Source of the DNA: SZUA-36 sp041570235 | Lineage (GTDB): Bacteria; Pseudomonadota; Gammaproteobacteria; Xanthomonadales; SZUA-36 | NCBI GenBank assembly: GCA_041570235.1 | Contig: JBFFWN010000246.1 | Location: forward strand, 1 to 5,046 | Reading direction: 5' to 3' | Length of the DNA stretch: 5,046 nt | Shown: positions 1 through 5,046 of the stretch, one piece after another | Position numbering within the stretch: position 1 is the stretch's first letter | Layout of the letters: each line of letters opens with the position of its first letter | Position numbers and translations under genes: made by a program | Notes under the pieces: generated by a model | Seen by the model: only the letters and a program-made list of their open reading frames with translations | Databases searched by the model: none | What the model was told of the DNA's origin: nothing

Positions 1-395
1 TCGCGCTCGGTCGGGGAGATTTCCATTGCTTCTCCCAACCGGGGTAGCGCCGGCCAACCCGGGTCCGGGATGGTCAGACCACAGGCCGTAGGGGTCTTGG
101 AATAGCGTGGAATCACATGAAAATGCACATTCGGGTCCACCATCATCAACATCATGTAGTTGATCTTGTCATAGGAAAAGGCGGCTTTCAGGGCATTTTC
201 AATTTCACCGATTACCTCTTCCATTTCTGCAAAGGTTTCAGTGGGCAGTGCTGAAAACTCGGTCACATCGGGCTTGGCGCAAAGCACCAGAGAACCGAGC
301 GTGACCTGTGGCTCACGAAGCAATACCAGCCAATGATCATACTCACGTATGAGTGTGTCGGGATAACCGAATCGAATTGCGGTTTGATTTGCCAT
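1..395 (-). CDS. HIT-family nucleotide-binding protein, C-terminus outside window
   Basis: Histidine-triad (HIT) proteins are small cytoplasmic hydrolases or transferases that act on nucleoside phosphate bonds through a nucleophilic histidine. The visible 131 residues start MANQTAIRFGYP and carry the fold's signature near residues 87-98: DPNVHFHVIPRY. The last two histidines of the triad (H91, taken as the nucleophile, and H93) are present, while the first position is Asn89 instead of His. The start is the first ATG in the frame and is preceded at a suitable distance by a weak purine-rich GCGAG. The reading frame runs off the left edge, and family members are typically about 140-150 residues, so only a short tail is probably missing. 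It lies downstream of the UroD-like gene on the same strand, but the IS91 remnant separates them, so co-transcription is doubtful. The substrate cannot be deduced. The HIT assignment is firm. Confidence 0.86.
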   Translation of the reverse strand, partial: MANQTAIRFGYPDTLIREYDHWLVLLREPQVTLGSLVLCAKPDVTEFSALPTETFAEMEEVIGEIENALKAAFSYDKINYMMLMMVDPNVHFHVIPRYSKTPTACGLTIPDPGWPALPRLGEAMEISPTER

Positions 396-534
396 GTTGT
401 TTTCTCGCTTGAAGTCAAAATCCGCCTGTTATGAAACCCTTGATCCAATTCAATTGTTCAGGGTGAGTTTGCTGATTACGGGCGTGCTCACAGTCGGCTC
501 TTGCATTGATGGTATGCCAATTCATCCCTGCAAA
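396..534. other. Gene-free spacer upstream of the HIT gene
   Basis: This spacer lies between the transposase remnant and the HIT start and contains no recognisable gene or terminator. A 36-codon open frame on the minus strand (415-525, beginning MNWHTINARADC) ends 19 bases before the HIT start. It has no properly spaced ribosome binding site (GCAGGG abuts its ATG) and resembles nothing I recognise. It could be a leader peptide, debris of the mobile element or chance. No convincing sigma-70 promoter for the HIT gene stands out. Confidence 0.4.
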
Positions 535-740
535 TCAAACGGACGAATCACCGAAAAACGCCCCTGCCAAAAACAACATATGAAAGTGTATATTGAAATT
601 CAGCGCACCGCCAAATTGCTGAATTGGAGTTACAACACCAGTCTGTGCCATGGGCTTTTTAAGACCCGCTTTTTGGGTTATCTGCGCGGAGATGGCGCGG
701 TAGACAATGCCCAGCACCCCGGCACTGTCGGCCATGCAAT
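535..740 (-). pseudogene. IS91-family (Y2, HUH) transposase remnant
   Basis: On the minus strand an open frame reads VLGIVYRAIS, then AQTGVVTPIQQFGGALNFN, then IHFHMLFLAG, and stops at 535-537. This matches the conserved core of IS91-family rolling-circle transposases, whose typical text is close to QRFGSALNLNIHFHMLFLDG. The His-Phe-His is the metal-binding HUH motif. Only about 60 of the roughly 300-500 residues of a full transposase remain: the N-terminal zinc-binding part and the C-terminal catalytic tyrosine region are both absent, and similarity appears to end just before the stop. The left and right limits are approximate. The frame stays open into the neighbouring UroD-like gene, but that part is a shadow of the real gene. 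The fragment cannot be functional. It marks an old insertion between the UroD-like and HIT genes. The family match is from remembered motifs. Confidence 0.72.
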
Positions 741-751
741 GGAGCTTCTTG

Positions 752-1915
752 CTAACCCAGCGGGTAGTGACCGAACTCCTCCACCGCATCCACCATCGCC
801 AGAATGTTCTCAGCGGGCACATCGTTCATAACGGTATGGACTGCCCCGATCATGCAACCACCTCCCGGTGCGAGCAAGCCGATCACCCGCCGCACTTCCT
901 CGCGAACTTCGGCGGGCGTGCCCAATGGCAGCACGCGGTGTGAATCGACACCACCGCAGAACACCATGTCCTTTCCATATCGTCTTTTCAGGGTAGCCAG
1001 GTCCGCCATCATGCCGGCGGAAGTCTGGAGCGGGTTGAGGATATCGACACCGATTTCAATAAAATCAGGAATCAGTTGGGCGACATCCCCATCAGAGTGA
1101 AACAGCACTTTCGCCGAAGTCCGTTCCTTGATGAAGCTGATGAAGTCCGCATGAACCGGTTTCAATAACTGCCGGTACATTGTGGGCGACATCATCAGGC
1201 TCTCTTGCGTGCCAAGATCGTCGCCGATCTTTATGATGTCCACGTTGTCGCCCAACTGCTCCAGGAATCGCCCCATCAGCTGTTTACAGTATTCCGCAAT
1301 TTTCTCCAGCAAGGCGCGGGCGAAATCCGGGTCAGAAGCCATGTTCATCAGAAAAGTCTCCATACCCTGCATGGCGATGGCCCGTTCGAACGGAAATAGC
1401 AGCCAGGGTGTTGCGACAATGGCATAGCGGTTGTCATTGGCGAGGCGTTGCGCGGTTTCTTTTACATGGGCAACCCGGCTCGGGTCGCTCATATCCGGCC
1501 ATCCCGCATAGCGCTCGATATCATCGATTGTGCTGGCGTTGGCAAGCGGATGAATACCGGGGAACCATTCGCCGGGCGCGACCTCCATTGCGCCGCTGCC
1601 CCACGAATTGATGTAGTCGCTATGTGGTTCACGGGCCCGGTTATGTTCCAGAATGTGTCCCGGCTCAATGTCCAACACACCCCTTACATCGCTACGCAAA
1701 CGAACCATGGTCTCCTCATCGATCTCGGCGGTGCCCAGTTCCGGCCATTCATACAGGTACTTGTCGGGAGCGGAAATGCCTGAAAGCCGCTTGATTTCGC
1801 GGTAGGGTTTCATCCGAATACCCGTTGCGTTGCTGACCCCGATGACCAATGGAACACGATCCGGCTCTTCATGATTGATGGCGCAAAGAACGCGCTCACG
1901 CGGTGTCATTGACAT
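752..1915 (-). CDS. UroD-superfamily protein, probable methyltransferase
   Basis: A 387-residue soluble protein of the uroporphyrinogen decarboxylase superfamily (TIM barrel). The N-terminus TPRERVLCAINHEEPDRVPL is typical of the methyltransferase-like branch, and the heme-pathway arginine-rich motif (MRQAGRY) is absent, so a role in heme synthesis is unlikely. Other marks are IKIGDDLGTQESLMMSP (228-244), VLFHSDGDV (270-278), GVDILNPLQ (289-297), FCGGVDSHRVLPLGTPAEV (319-337) and GGGCMIGAVH (351-360). In MtaA/MtbA-type methylcobamide methyltransferases zinc is bound by His-x-Cys and a later Cys. Here the equivalent appears to be H273-x-D275 with C354 as possible third ligand, so the metal site may be altered. 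The first ATG is chosen because AAGGAGA at 1925-1931 lies 9 bases upstream. The Fe-S gene ends 125 bases upstream on the same strand, and a weak TATGAT (minus, 1976-1981) in that gap lacks a good -35. Family firm, reaction unknown. Confidence 0.92.
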   Translation of the reverse strand: MSMTPRERVLCAINHEEPDRVPLVIGVSNATGIRMKPYREIKRLSGISAPDKYLYEWPELGTAEIDEETMVRLRSDVRGVLDIEPGHILEHNRAREPHSDYINSWGSGAMEVAPGEWFPGIHPLANASTIDDIERYAGWPDMSDPSRVAHVKETAQRLANDNRYAIVATPWLLFPFERAIAMQGMETFLMNMASDPDFARALLEKIAEYCKQLMGRFLEQLGDNVDIIKIGDDLGTQESLMMSPTMYRQLLKPVHADFISFIKERTSAKVLFHSDGDVAQLIPDFIEIGVDILNPLQTSAGMMADLATLKRRYGKDMVFCGGVDSHRVLPLGTPAEVREEVRRVIGLLAPGGGCMIGAVHTVMNDVPAENILAMVDAVEEFGHYPLG

Positions 1916-2040
1916 GCTGCTCTCTCTCCTTGAATCGGTTTGGTCGTTGCGGAAGCCAGTTTAACAAAAGTTCGTATCATAGATGTTCGGGGGAAGTCAG
2001 CAGGGAAAGTCAGATTCTTGCTAAGCGCCCGACCCCAATG

Positions 2041-3324
2041 CTAATGCTTTGTGTAATTTATAAGCGTTTCCAGGTAGCGGGATTTGACCTGTTGACTTGC
2101 CAGAACCTGCTTAATCGGTGGCAACTTCAAAATCACACCCAATACCCCGGCCATGGCACGGTGGCTCCATAAGACCTGGTTATCAAAAATCAGGTTCTGT
2201 AACTTACCGCGTTCAATGGCCATTACCACTGCCCGGTGTGTTCCGTTTAATGGTGTAAGAACTCGCTTGGGACGTGATTCCAAAGACAAACTGTTTTTTT
2301 TATTACAGCTGCGTATACACACACCGCAACCCAAACAACGCTCATCGTTCACCCGGGCCATTTTCATTTTGGGCTGATCCGGATTATTGGCTGAAACCAG
2401 AACCATCGCTTCGACCGGGCAGACATTGACGCATTTGCCGCAGCCATTGCAAGATTCTTCATCTATAACCGGGATAAAATTGGTGGTATGCACGGGGTTG
2501 AGAATTGCAAAACGGCGTGCGGCGATCATTGCCTCACAACAGCAGCCACAGCAATTACAAATAAAACTGACCTGCTCACGTACATTCTCACCAAACTGCA
2601 CCAGGTTGTGCTCGTAGGCCTGCTGCAGCAAGTCATGGCATTCCTGCTTGTCGACCGCTCGTGCACTGCCGTGTTTTGTAAGCGAGTACGCAGTGGTATT
2701 GAAGGTCATACAAACATCCTGCGGTGCAGAACAGGCTTTGCCCATATGTTCCATTTTGTGCCGGCAGTAACAGCGCCCCACGCCAATGTGGCTGGCTGTT
2801 TCAATCACTTCGCTGGCACGTTCGTAATTCAGCACATGCAATGCATTGTCGTTGGATAAAGCTGGTTCATGAACAAAGGTTCGTCCCAACTGCGTTTCGC
2901 CGCGGGTAAACAGCTCCCGAATAAAATCCTCCTCCACATTCAGATACTGATAAAAAAGTTCGCTTAATACCTTTTGATCAATATCATCGCGTACGCGCAT
3001 CAGCGTGAACTCGAAAAAACCGGCCATCGGTGGCGGCAGTGCGTAAACTGTCTCGCCGTTTTGCTCGAAATCAACCAGAATCGCCCTGCTGGCCAATTCA
3101 TCCAGTATGTTTTGTGTTTCGGTGAGTTTTTTCTTCCAAATGCGGCTGGCTTTTTTTGCGGTAAATGGCTTGATGGGCATCAGCGAAACCAGGCCGGCTT
3201 CGTCCTCACTGAACAGCATGGACAAAATTTTAAACAGGAGCCTGGATGGAGGTGCGCCCTGCGGAAAACGGTTTAACCTGTCGGTTAAAGCGGAGTAACC
3301 TGTTTTGAGCGTTGTGTGGGCCAA
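2041..3324 (-). CDS. Multi-cluster 4Fe-4S protein with Cys-rich centre
   Basis: A 427-residue soluble iron-sulfur protein. Residues about 25-100 look like a winged-helix fold (helical stretch, then AILVDFEQNGETVYALPP as a possible wing). A cysteine-rich centre follows: C185, C187, C198 and C205, then FICNCCGCCCEAM with C256, C258, C259, C261, C262 and C263. Next come two ferredoxin motifs, CNGCGKCVNVCP (292-303) and CLGCGVCIRSCN (330-341). The second has Asn where Pro normally follows the fourth Cys. The C-terminal stretch 357-427 is helical and has no cysteine. There is no signal peptide or membrane segment. I recall close relatives in anaerobic and gammaproteobacterial genomes annotated only as 4Fe-4S dicluster proteins. 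The start is TTG, supported by AGGGGG 9 bases upstream, and an in-frame stop lies just before it. An ATG at residue 36 would cut into the conserved N-terminus. It probably passes electrons, perhaps to the product of the next gene. The partner and direction are inference. Confidence 0.92.
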   Translation of the reverse strand: MAHTTLKTGYSALTDRLNRFPQGAPPSRLLFKILSMLFSEDEAGLVSLMPIKPFTAKKASRIWKKKLTETQNILDELASRAILVDFEQNGETVYALPPPMAGFFEFTLMRVRDDIDQKVLSELFYQYLNVEEDFIRELFTRGETQLGRTFVHEPALSNDNALHVLNYERASEVIETASHIGVGRCYCRHKMEHMGKACSAPQDVCMTFNTTAYSLTKHGSARAVDKQECHDLLQQAYEHNLVQFGENVREQVSFICNCCGCCCEAMIAARRFAILNPVHTTNFIPVIDEESCNGCGKCVNVCPVEAMVLVSANNPDQPKMKMARVNDERCLGCGVCIRSCNKKNSLSLESRPKRVLTPLNGTHRAVVMAIERGKLQNLIFDNQVLWSHRAMAGVLGVILKLPPIKQVLASQQVKSRYLETLINYTKH

Positions 3325-3333
3325 GTTTTCATA

Positions 3334-3339
3334 CCCCCT
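3334..3339 (-). promoter_or_regulatory. Ribosome binding site that decides the TTG start
   Basis: AGGGGG on the minus strand is followed by 9 bases and then TTG at 3322-3324. A nearer ATG (3330-3332) lies only one base after the site and opens a 15-codon frame in another register, so it is badly spaced. In the Fe-S frame a TAA lies 24 bases upstream of the TTG, with no ATG or GTG between them, so TTG is the best start. Confidence 0.65.
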
Positions 3340-3364
3340 GGCGATAATTTAACCCTACTAATAA

Positions 3365-3393
3365 AGTATCAACTAACTTTTCAGACTTTCCAA
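3365..3393 (-). promoter_or_regulatory. Candidate sigma-70 promoter for the Fe-S gene
   Basis: On the minus strand TTGGAA (3388-3393) and GATACT (3365-3370) are separated by exactly 17 bases, with four of six matches to consensus in each box. Transcription would begin near 3358, giving a leader of about 34 bases before the TTG start. An overlapping alternative, TTGATA with a downstream AAATTA, is also possible in the same AT-rich stretch. Confidence 0.35.
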
Positions 3394-3659
3394 CAATTAT
3401 CGAGGATTAATCTGGCCGCCCATGGGAAATCGAACCCAGGCGTATCACCGATTAACAATGGCAGCGGCTGGGTTGCACTTGAGATAACGGTTCGCTAGCC
3501 CTGTTGACGCTTCTGGAATATCTCCATGAAAAGAGTATACTCATCAAGGCGTTACGGAATGCTATCTCATCGTCAGATTATTCATAAAAGCCTGCAAATA
3601 AAAATCAAATAACCTCCCGATCCGGTAGCGTTGCAGACCGCTGAGATAAGGAGACGACA
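3394..3659. other. Divergent intergenic region without genes
   Basis: Together with 3325-3393 this makes 335 bases between the divergent Fe-S and membrane protein genes. No protein-like frame is convincing here: a 60-codon plus-strand frame at 3316-3498 overlaps the Fe-S start and looks random. The region holds promoter-like elements for both sides and the 10-base palindrome at 3533-3542. The stretch 3413-3485 superficially resembles a degenerate tRNA on the minus strand but does not fold as one. Confidence 0.5.
3513..3542 (+). promoter_or_regulatory. Candidate promoter with palindromic -10 region
   Basis: TATACT at 3536-3541 matches five of six bases of a -10 box. It has a weak CTGGAA 17 bases upstream (3513-3518). 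The -10 is embedded in a perfect palindrome GAGTATACTC (3533-3542), which could be a small operator or merely make the -10 readable on both strands. Transcription to the right would start near 3548, leaving a leader of about 110 bases before the small membrane protein gene. Confidence 0.3.
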
Positions 3660-3914
3660 ATGAAAATTAACCTTAAAGCATTTGCACTGGCCTGCAGTGT
3701 TTTTTGGGGTGCAGCACTTTTTCTCGTAACATGGTGGATCATTCTGCTTGATGGCGCCAGCGGCGACCCCACATGGCTGAGCCGGGTTTACAGGGGTTAC
3801 AGCATCAGTATTAGCGGTAGTTTCATAGGCCTGGCCTGGGGACTCTTGGATGGACTGGTCTGCGGTGCCGCATTGGCATGGTTATACAACAGGTTTGCAA
3901 AAACGGTGGAATGA
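3660..3914 (+). CDS. Small two-helix membrane protein
   Basis: An 84-residue protein beginning MKINLKAFALACSVFWG. Two hydrophobic segments are clear: residues about 7-30 (ending LVTWWIILL) and about 53-76 (SFIGLAWGLLDGLVCGAALA). They are joined by a short polar loop containing DGASGDPTWLSRVYRGYSIS. The second helix is glycine-rich, which favours close helix packing. Similar short proteins are common in bacterial genomes and are often labelled as holin-like or hypothetical membrane proteins. No phage genes are nearby, so a lysis role is not supported. The start is secured by AAGGAG at 3648-3653, six bases upstream. It stands alone: the next gene starts 187 bases downstream and seems to have its own promoter, and the Fe-S gene is divergent. 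Real gene very likely, function unknown. Confidence 0.85.
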   Translation: MKINLKAFALACSVFWGAALFLVTWWIILLDGASGDPTWLSRVYRGYSISISGSFIGLAWGLLDGLVCGAALAWLYNRFAKTVE

Positions 3915-3962
3915 GACATTTCACCTGAATTATGGATCTTTACCTCGCAACCAATGCCCGGT

Positions 3963-3996
3963 TGCAGCAGGTAAATCCTTTTAACCGCTTGCTGCA
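3963..3996 (+). other. Imperfect hairpin after the membrane protein gene
   Basis: TGCAGCA (3963-3969) and TGCTGCA (3990-3996) form a 7-base-pair stem. Inside it GGT-AAA can pair with TTT-ACC with small bulges, giving a long bulged hairpin 48 bases after the stop codon at 3912-3914. No T-run follows on either strand, so it is not a standard intrinsic terminator. It may stabilise the 3' end of the mRNA, or be chance. Confidence 0.35.
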
Positions 3997-4048
3997 GTTC
4001 ATATTAATAATGTTCTCCACCAGGAACGAGCTAAAAGCACTAACAAAT

Positions 4049-4057
4049 TGCTACAAT
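4049..4057 (+). promoter_or_regulatory. Candidate extended -10 promoter for the M24 peptidase gene
   Basis: TGCTACAAT combines a TG extension with TACAAT, five of six matches to the -10 consensus. No good -35 is present, which is usual for extended -10 promoters. Transcription would begin near 4064, giving a leader of about 38 bases that contains the ribosome binding site. Confidence 0.35.
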
Positions 4058-4101
4058 CCCATCCAGGCGAATTTCAAAACCAACAACAAGGACCCAACTC
4101 C

Positions 4102-5046
4102 ATGCGCATGTCCAAACGCGATTTCCTGGCCCTCTCCGGCGTATCTGCAAGTGCCGCCCTGCTCGGCGCCTGCAAACCGGTTGAACCTTCAACCGAAAAA
4201 TCCCAATTGGATTCTATCGTCGGCGATATTGCGCCGATCAGCGTTAAAGAGCGTCTTTCCCGCATAGAAAAAGCACAGCGTCTTATGATTGAAAATGACC
4301 TGGATGCCATCCTTCTGGAGCCGGGCTCAGCCATGCTCTACTTTACCGGCATCAGTTGGTGGCGGAGTGAGCGACTGACCACGGTCATCATTCCACGTGA
4401 GGGTGATATCGGTATTGTGACGCCCTATTTTGAAGAGCCCAGCGTGCGTGAGTCCATGACATTTGGTGACGATGTCCGGCCCTGGAACGAACACGATAGC
4501 CCCTTTGAACGCGTGGCAGGCTTTCTGAAGGACAGAAAACTGACCGGCGGAAGGATCGGACTGGAGGAAACCGTGCGTTATTTCGTGGTGGATGGTTTAC
4601 AAAAAACGGCTCCATCATTTGAAATCCGCTCTGCAACCCCCGTCACACAAGGCTGCCGTATGTACAAGTCGGCGGCTGAAATTGCCCTGATGAAAAAGGC
4701 AAATGAGGTCACTTTAACCGCCTATAAACATGTCTATAGAAATCTCGAGGCCGGCATGGAACCGGGGGATGTAAAGGCCCTGATGGCGACGGCCCAGCGA
4801 CAACTTGGCGGCGCCGACATTTGGAACATGGCGCTCTTGGGTGTCGCAAGCGCCTATCCGCACGGCACGAACCAGCCACAAAAAATTGAAGAGGGTCAGA
4901 TTGTACTGATGGATTGCGGTTGCTCGGTAGAGGGTTATCAGTCTGATATTTCACGTACTTTTATATATGGCGAGCCTACAAAAAGGCAGCGTGAAGTCTG
5001 GGATACCGTCCGCAAGGGCCAGCAAATTGCTTTTGAAACCGCCCAA
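4102..5046 (+). CDS. Exported lipoprotein M24 metallopeptidase (Xaa-Pro peptidase-like), C-terminus outside window
   Basis: The first 315 residues of an M24 (pita-bread fold) peptidase, a family of Xaa-Pro aminopeptidases, prolidases and creatinases. Residues 1-24 are an export signal: SKRDFLALSG resembles a twin-arginine motif in the Lys-Arg variant, followed by a hydrophobic stretch and the lipobox L21-G22-A23-C24, so the mature protein would be anchored at Cys24. Residues about 48-185 form the creatinase N-terminal domain (AILLEPGSAMLYFTGISWWRSERL). The catalytic domain begins near 190 (KSAAEIALMKKANEVT). The conserved His is in YPHGTN (H254), and the first two metal ligands are D271 in MDCGC and D282 in YQSDISRTF. 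The remaining His and two Glu ligands lie past the window edge, so completeness cannot be judged. The ATG at 4102 has AAGGA (4088-4092) 9 bases upstream, and a second ATG at 4108 is less well spaced. Likely acts on proline-containing peptides in the periplasm. The substrate is inference. Confidence 0.92.
   Translation, partial: MRMSKRDFLALSGVSASAALLGACKPVEPSTEKSQLDSIVGDIAPISVKERLSRIEKAQRLMIENDLDAILLEPGSAMLYFTGISWWRSERLTTVIIPREGDIGIVTPYFEEPSVRESMTFGDDVRPWNEHDSPFERVAGFLKDRKLTGGRIGLEETVRYFVVDGLQKTAPSFEIRSATPVTQGCRMYKSAAEIALMKKANEVTLTAYKHVYRNLEAGMEPGDVKALMATAQRQLGGADIWNMALLGVASAYPHGTNQPQKIEEGQIVLMDCGCSVEGYQSDISRTFIYGEPTKRQREVWDTVRKGQQIAFETAQ

Noticed and set aside
660..684. Possible terminator (ACCC, loop, GGGT) downstream of the UroD-like gene.
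   Set aside because: The stem is only four pairs with no following U-run, and the bases are explained by the IS91 transposase reading frame.
394..831. 145-codon plus-strand open frame over the transposase remnant.
   Set aside because: It lies opposite the recognisable IS91 fragment and the end of the UroD-like gene, and its translation resembles no protein family.
3413..3485. tRNA-like stretch on the minus strand: anticodon-loop-like TTGTTAA, T-loop-like GGTTCGATT and a downstream CCA.
   Set aside because: The acceptor stem has no 5' partner, the anticodon and T stems contain mismatches, the spacings are off by one or two bases and no D arm is visible. At best it is a decayed tRNA-Asn fragment.
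3504..3541. TTGACG at 3504-3509 as a -35 partner for TATACT at 3536-3541.
   Set aside because: The spacing is 26 bases, too long for a sigma-70 promoter.
3660..3914. Phage holin assignment for the 84-residue membrane protein.
   Set aside because: Two hydrophobic helices alone are not diagnostic, and no lysis or phage genes are present in the window.
3932..4267. 111-codon plus-strand open frame before and into the M24 gene.
   Set aside because: It overlaps the well-supported peptidase start in a different frame, has no ribosome binding site and has random-looking composition.

Overview
The window looks like a chromosomal segment from a proteobacterium, most likely a gammaproteobacterium. This is inferred from the overall style of the proteins, clear Shine-Dalgarno sites, roughly even GC content and a twin-arginine-type lipoprotein signal. 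No marker gene fixes the taxon. There are five protein-coding genes, two of them cut by the window edges, plus one decayed transposase fragment. No rRNA, CRISPR array or convincing tRNA was seen.

Left two thirds, all on the minus strand and read from right to left. A 427-residue protein (2041-3324) combines a winged-helix-like N-terminal region, a cysteine-rich centre and two ferredoxin-type 4Fe-4S motifs. It starts at TTG, placed by a strong ribosome binding site. After a 125-base gap comes a 387-residue protein of the uroporphyrinogen-decarboxylase/corrinoid methyltransferase superfamily (752-1915). Just past its stop lies a remnant of an IS91-family transposase (about 535-740), still carrying the His-hydrophobic-His motif. 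Then comes a HIT-family nucleotide hydrolase or transferase (395 to beyond base 1).

Right third, plus strand. A 335-base gene-free region with promoter-like sequence separates the divergent gene sets. It is followed by an 84-residue protein with two membrane segments (3660-3914), a 187-base spacer with an imperfect hairpin and an extended -10 element, and the first 315 codons of an exported, lipid-anchored M24 (Xaa-Pro aminopeptidase/creatinase-like) metallopeptidase (4102 to beyond base 5046).

The most interesting functional unit is the Fe-S protein followed by the UroD-superfamily protein. Members of that superfamily that are not heme enzymes usually move methyl groups to or from corrinoid or thiol carriers, so a partner with several Fe-S clusters suggests a redox-linked one-carbon or demethylation step. 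This is inference from order and family. No corrinoid-binding protein is visible inside the window. The HIT, small membrane protein and peptidase genes have no obvious link to that pair.
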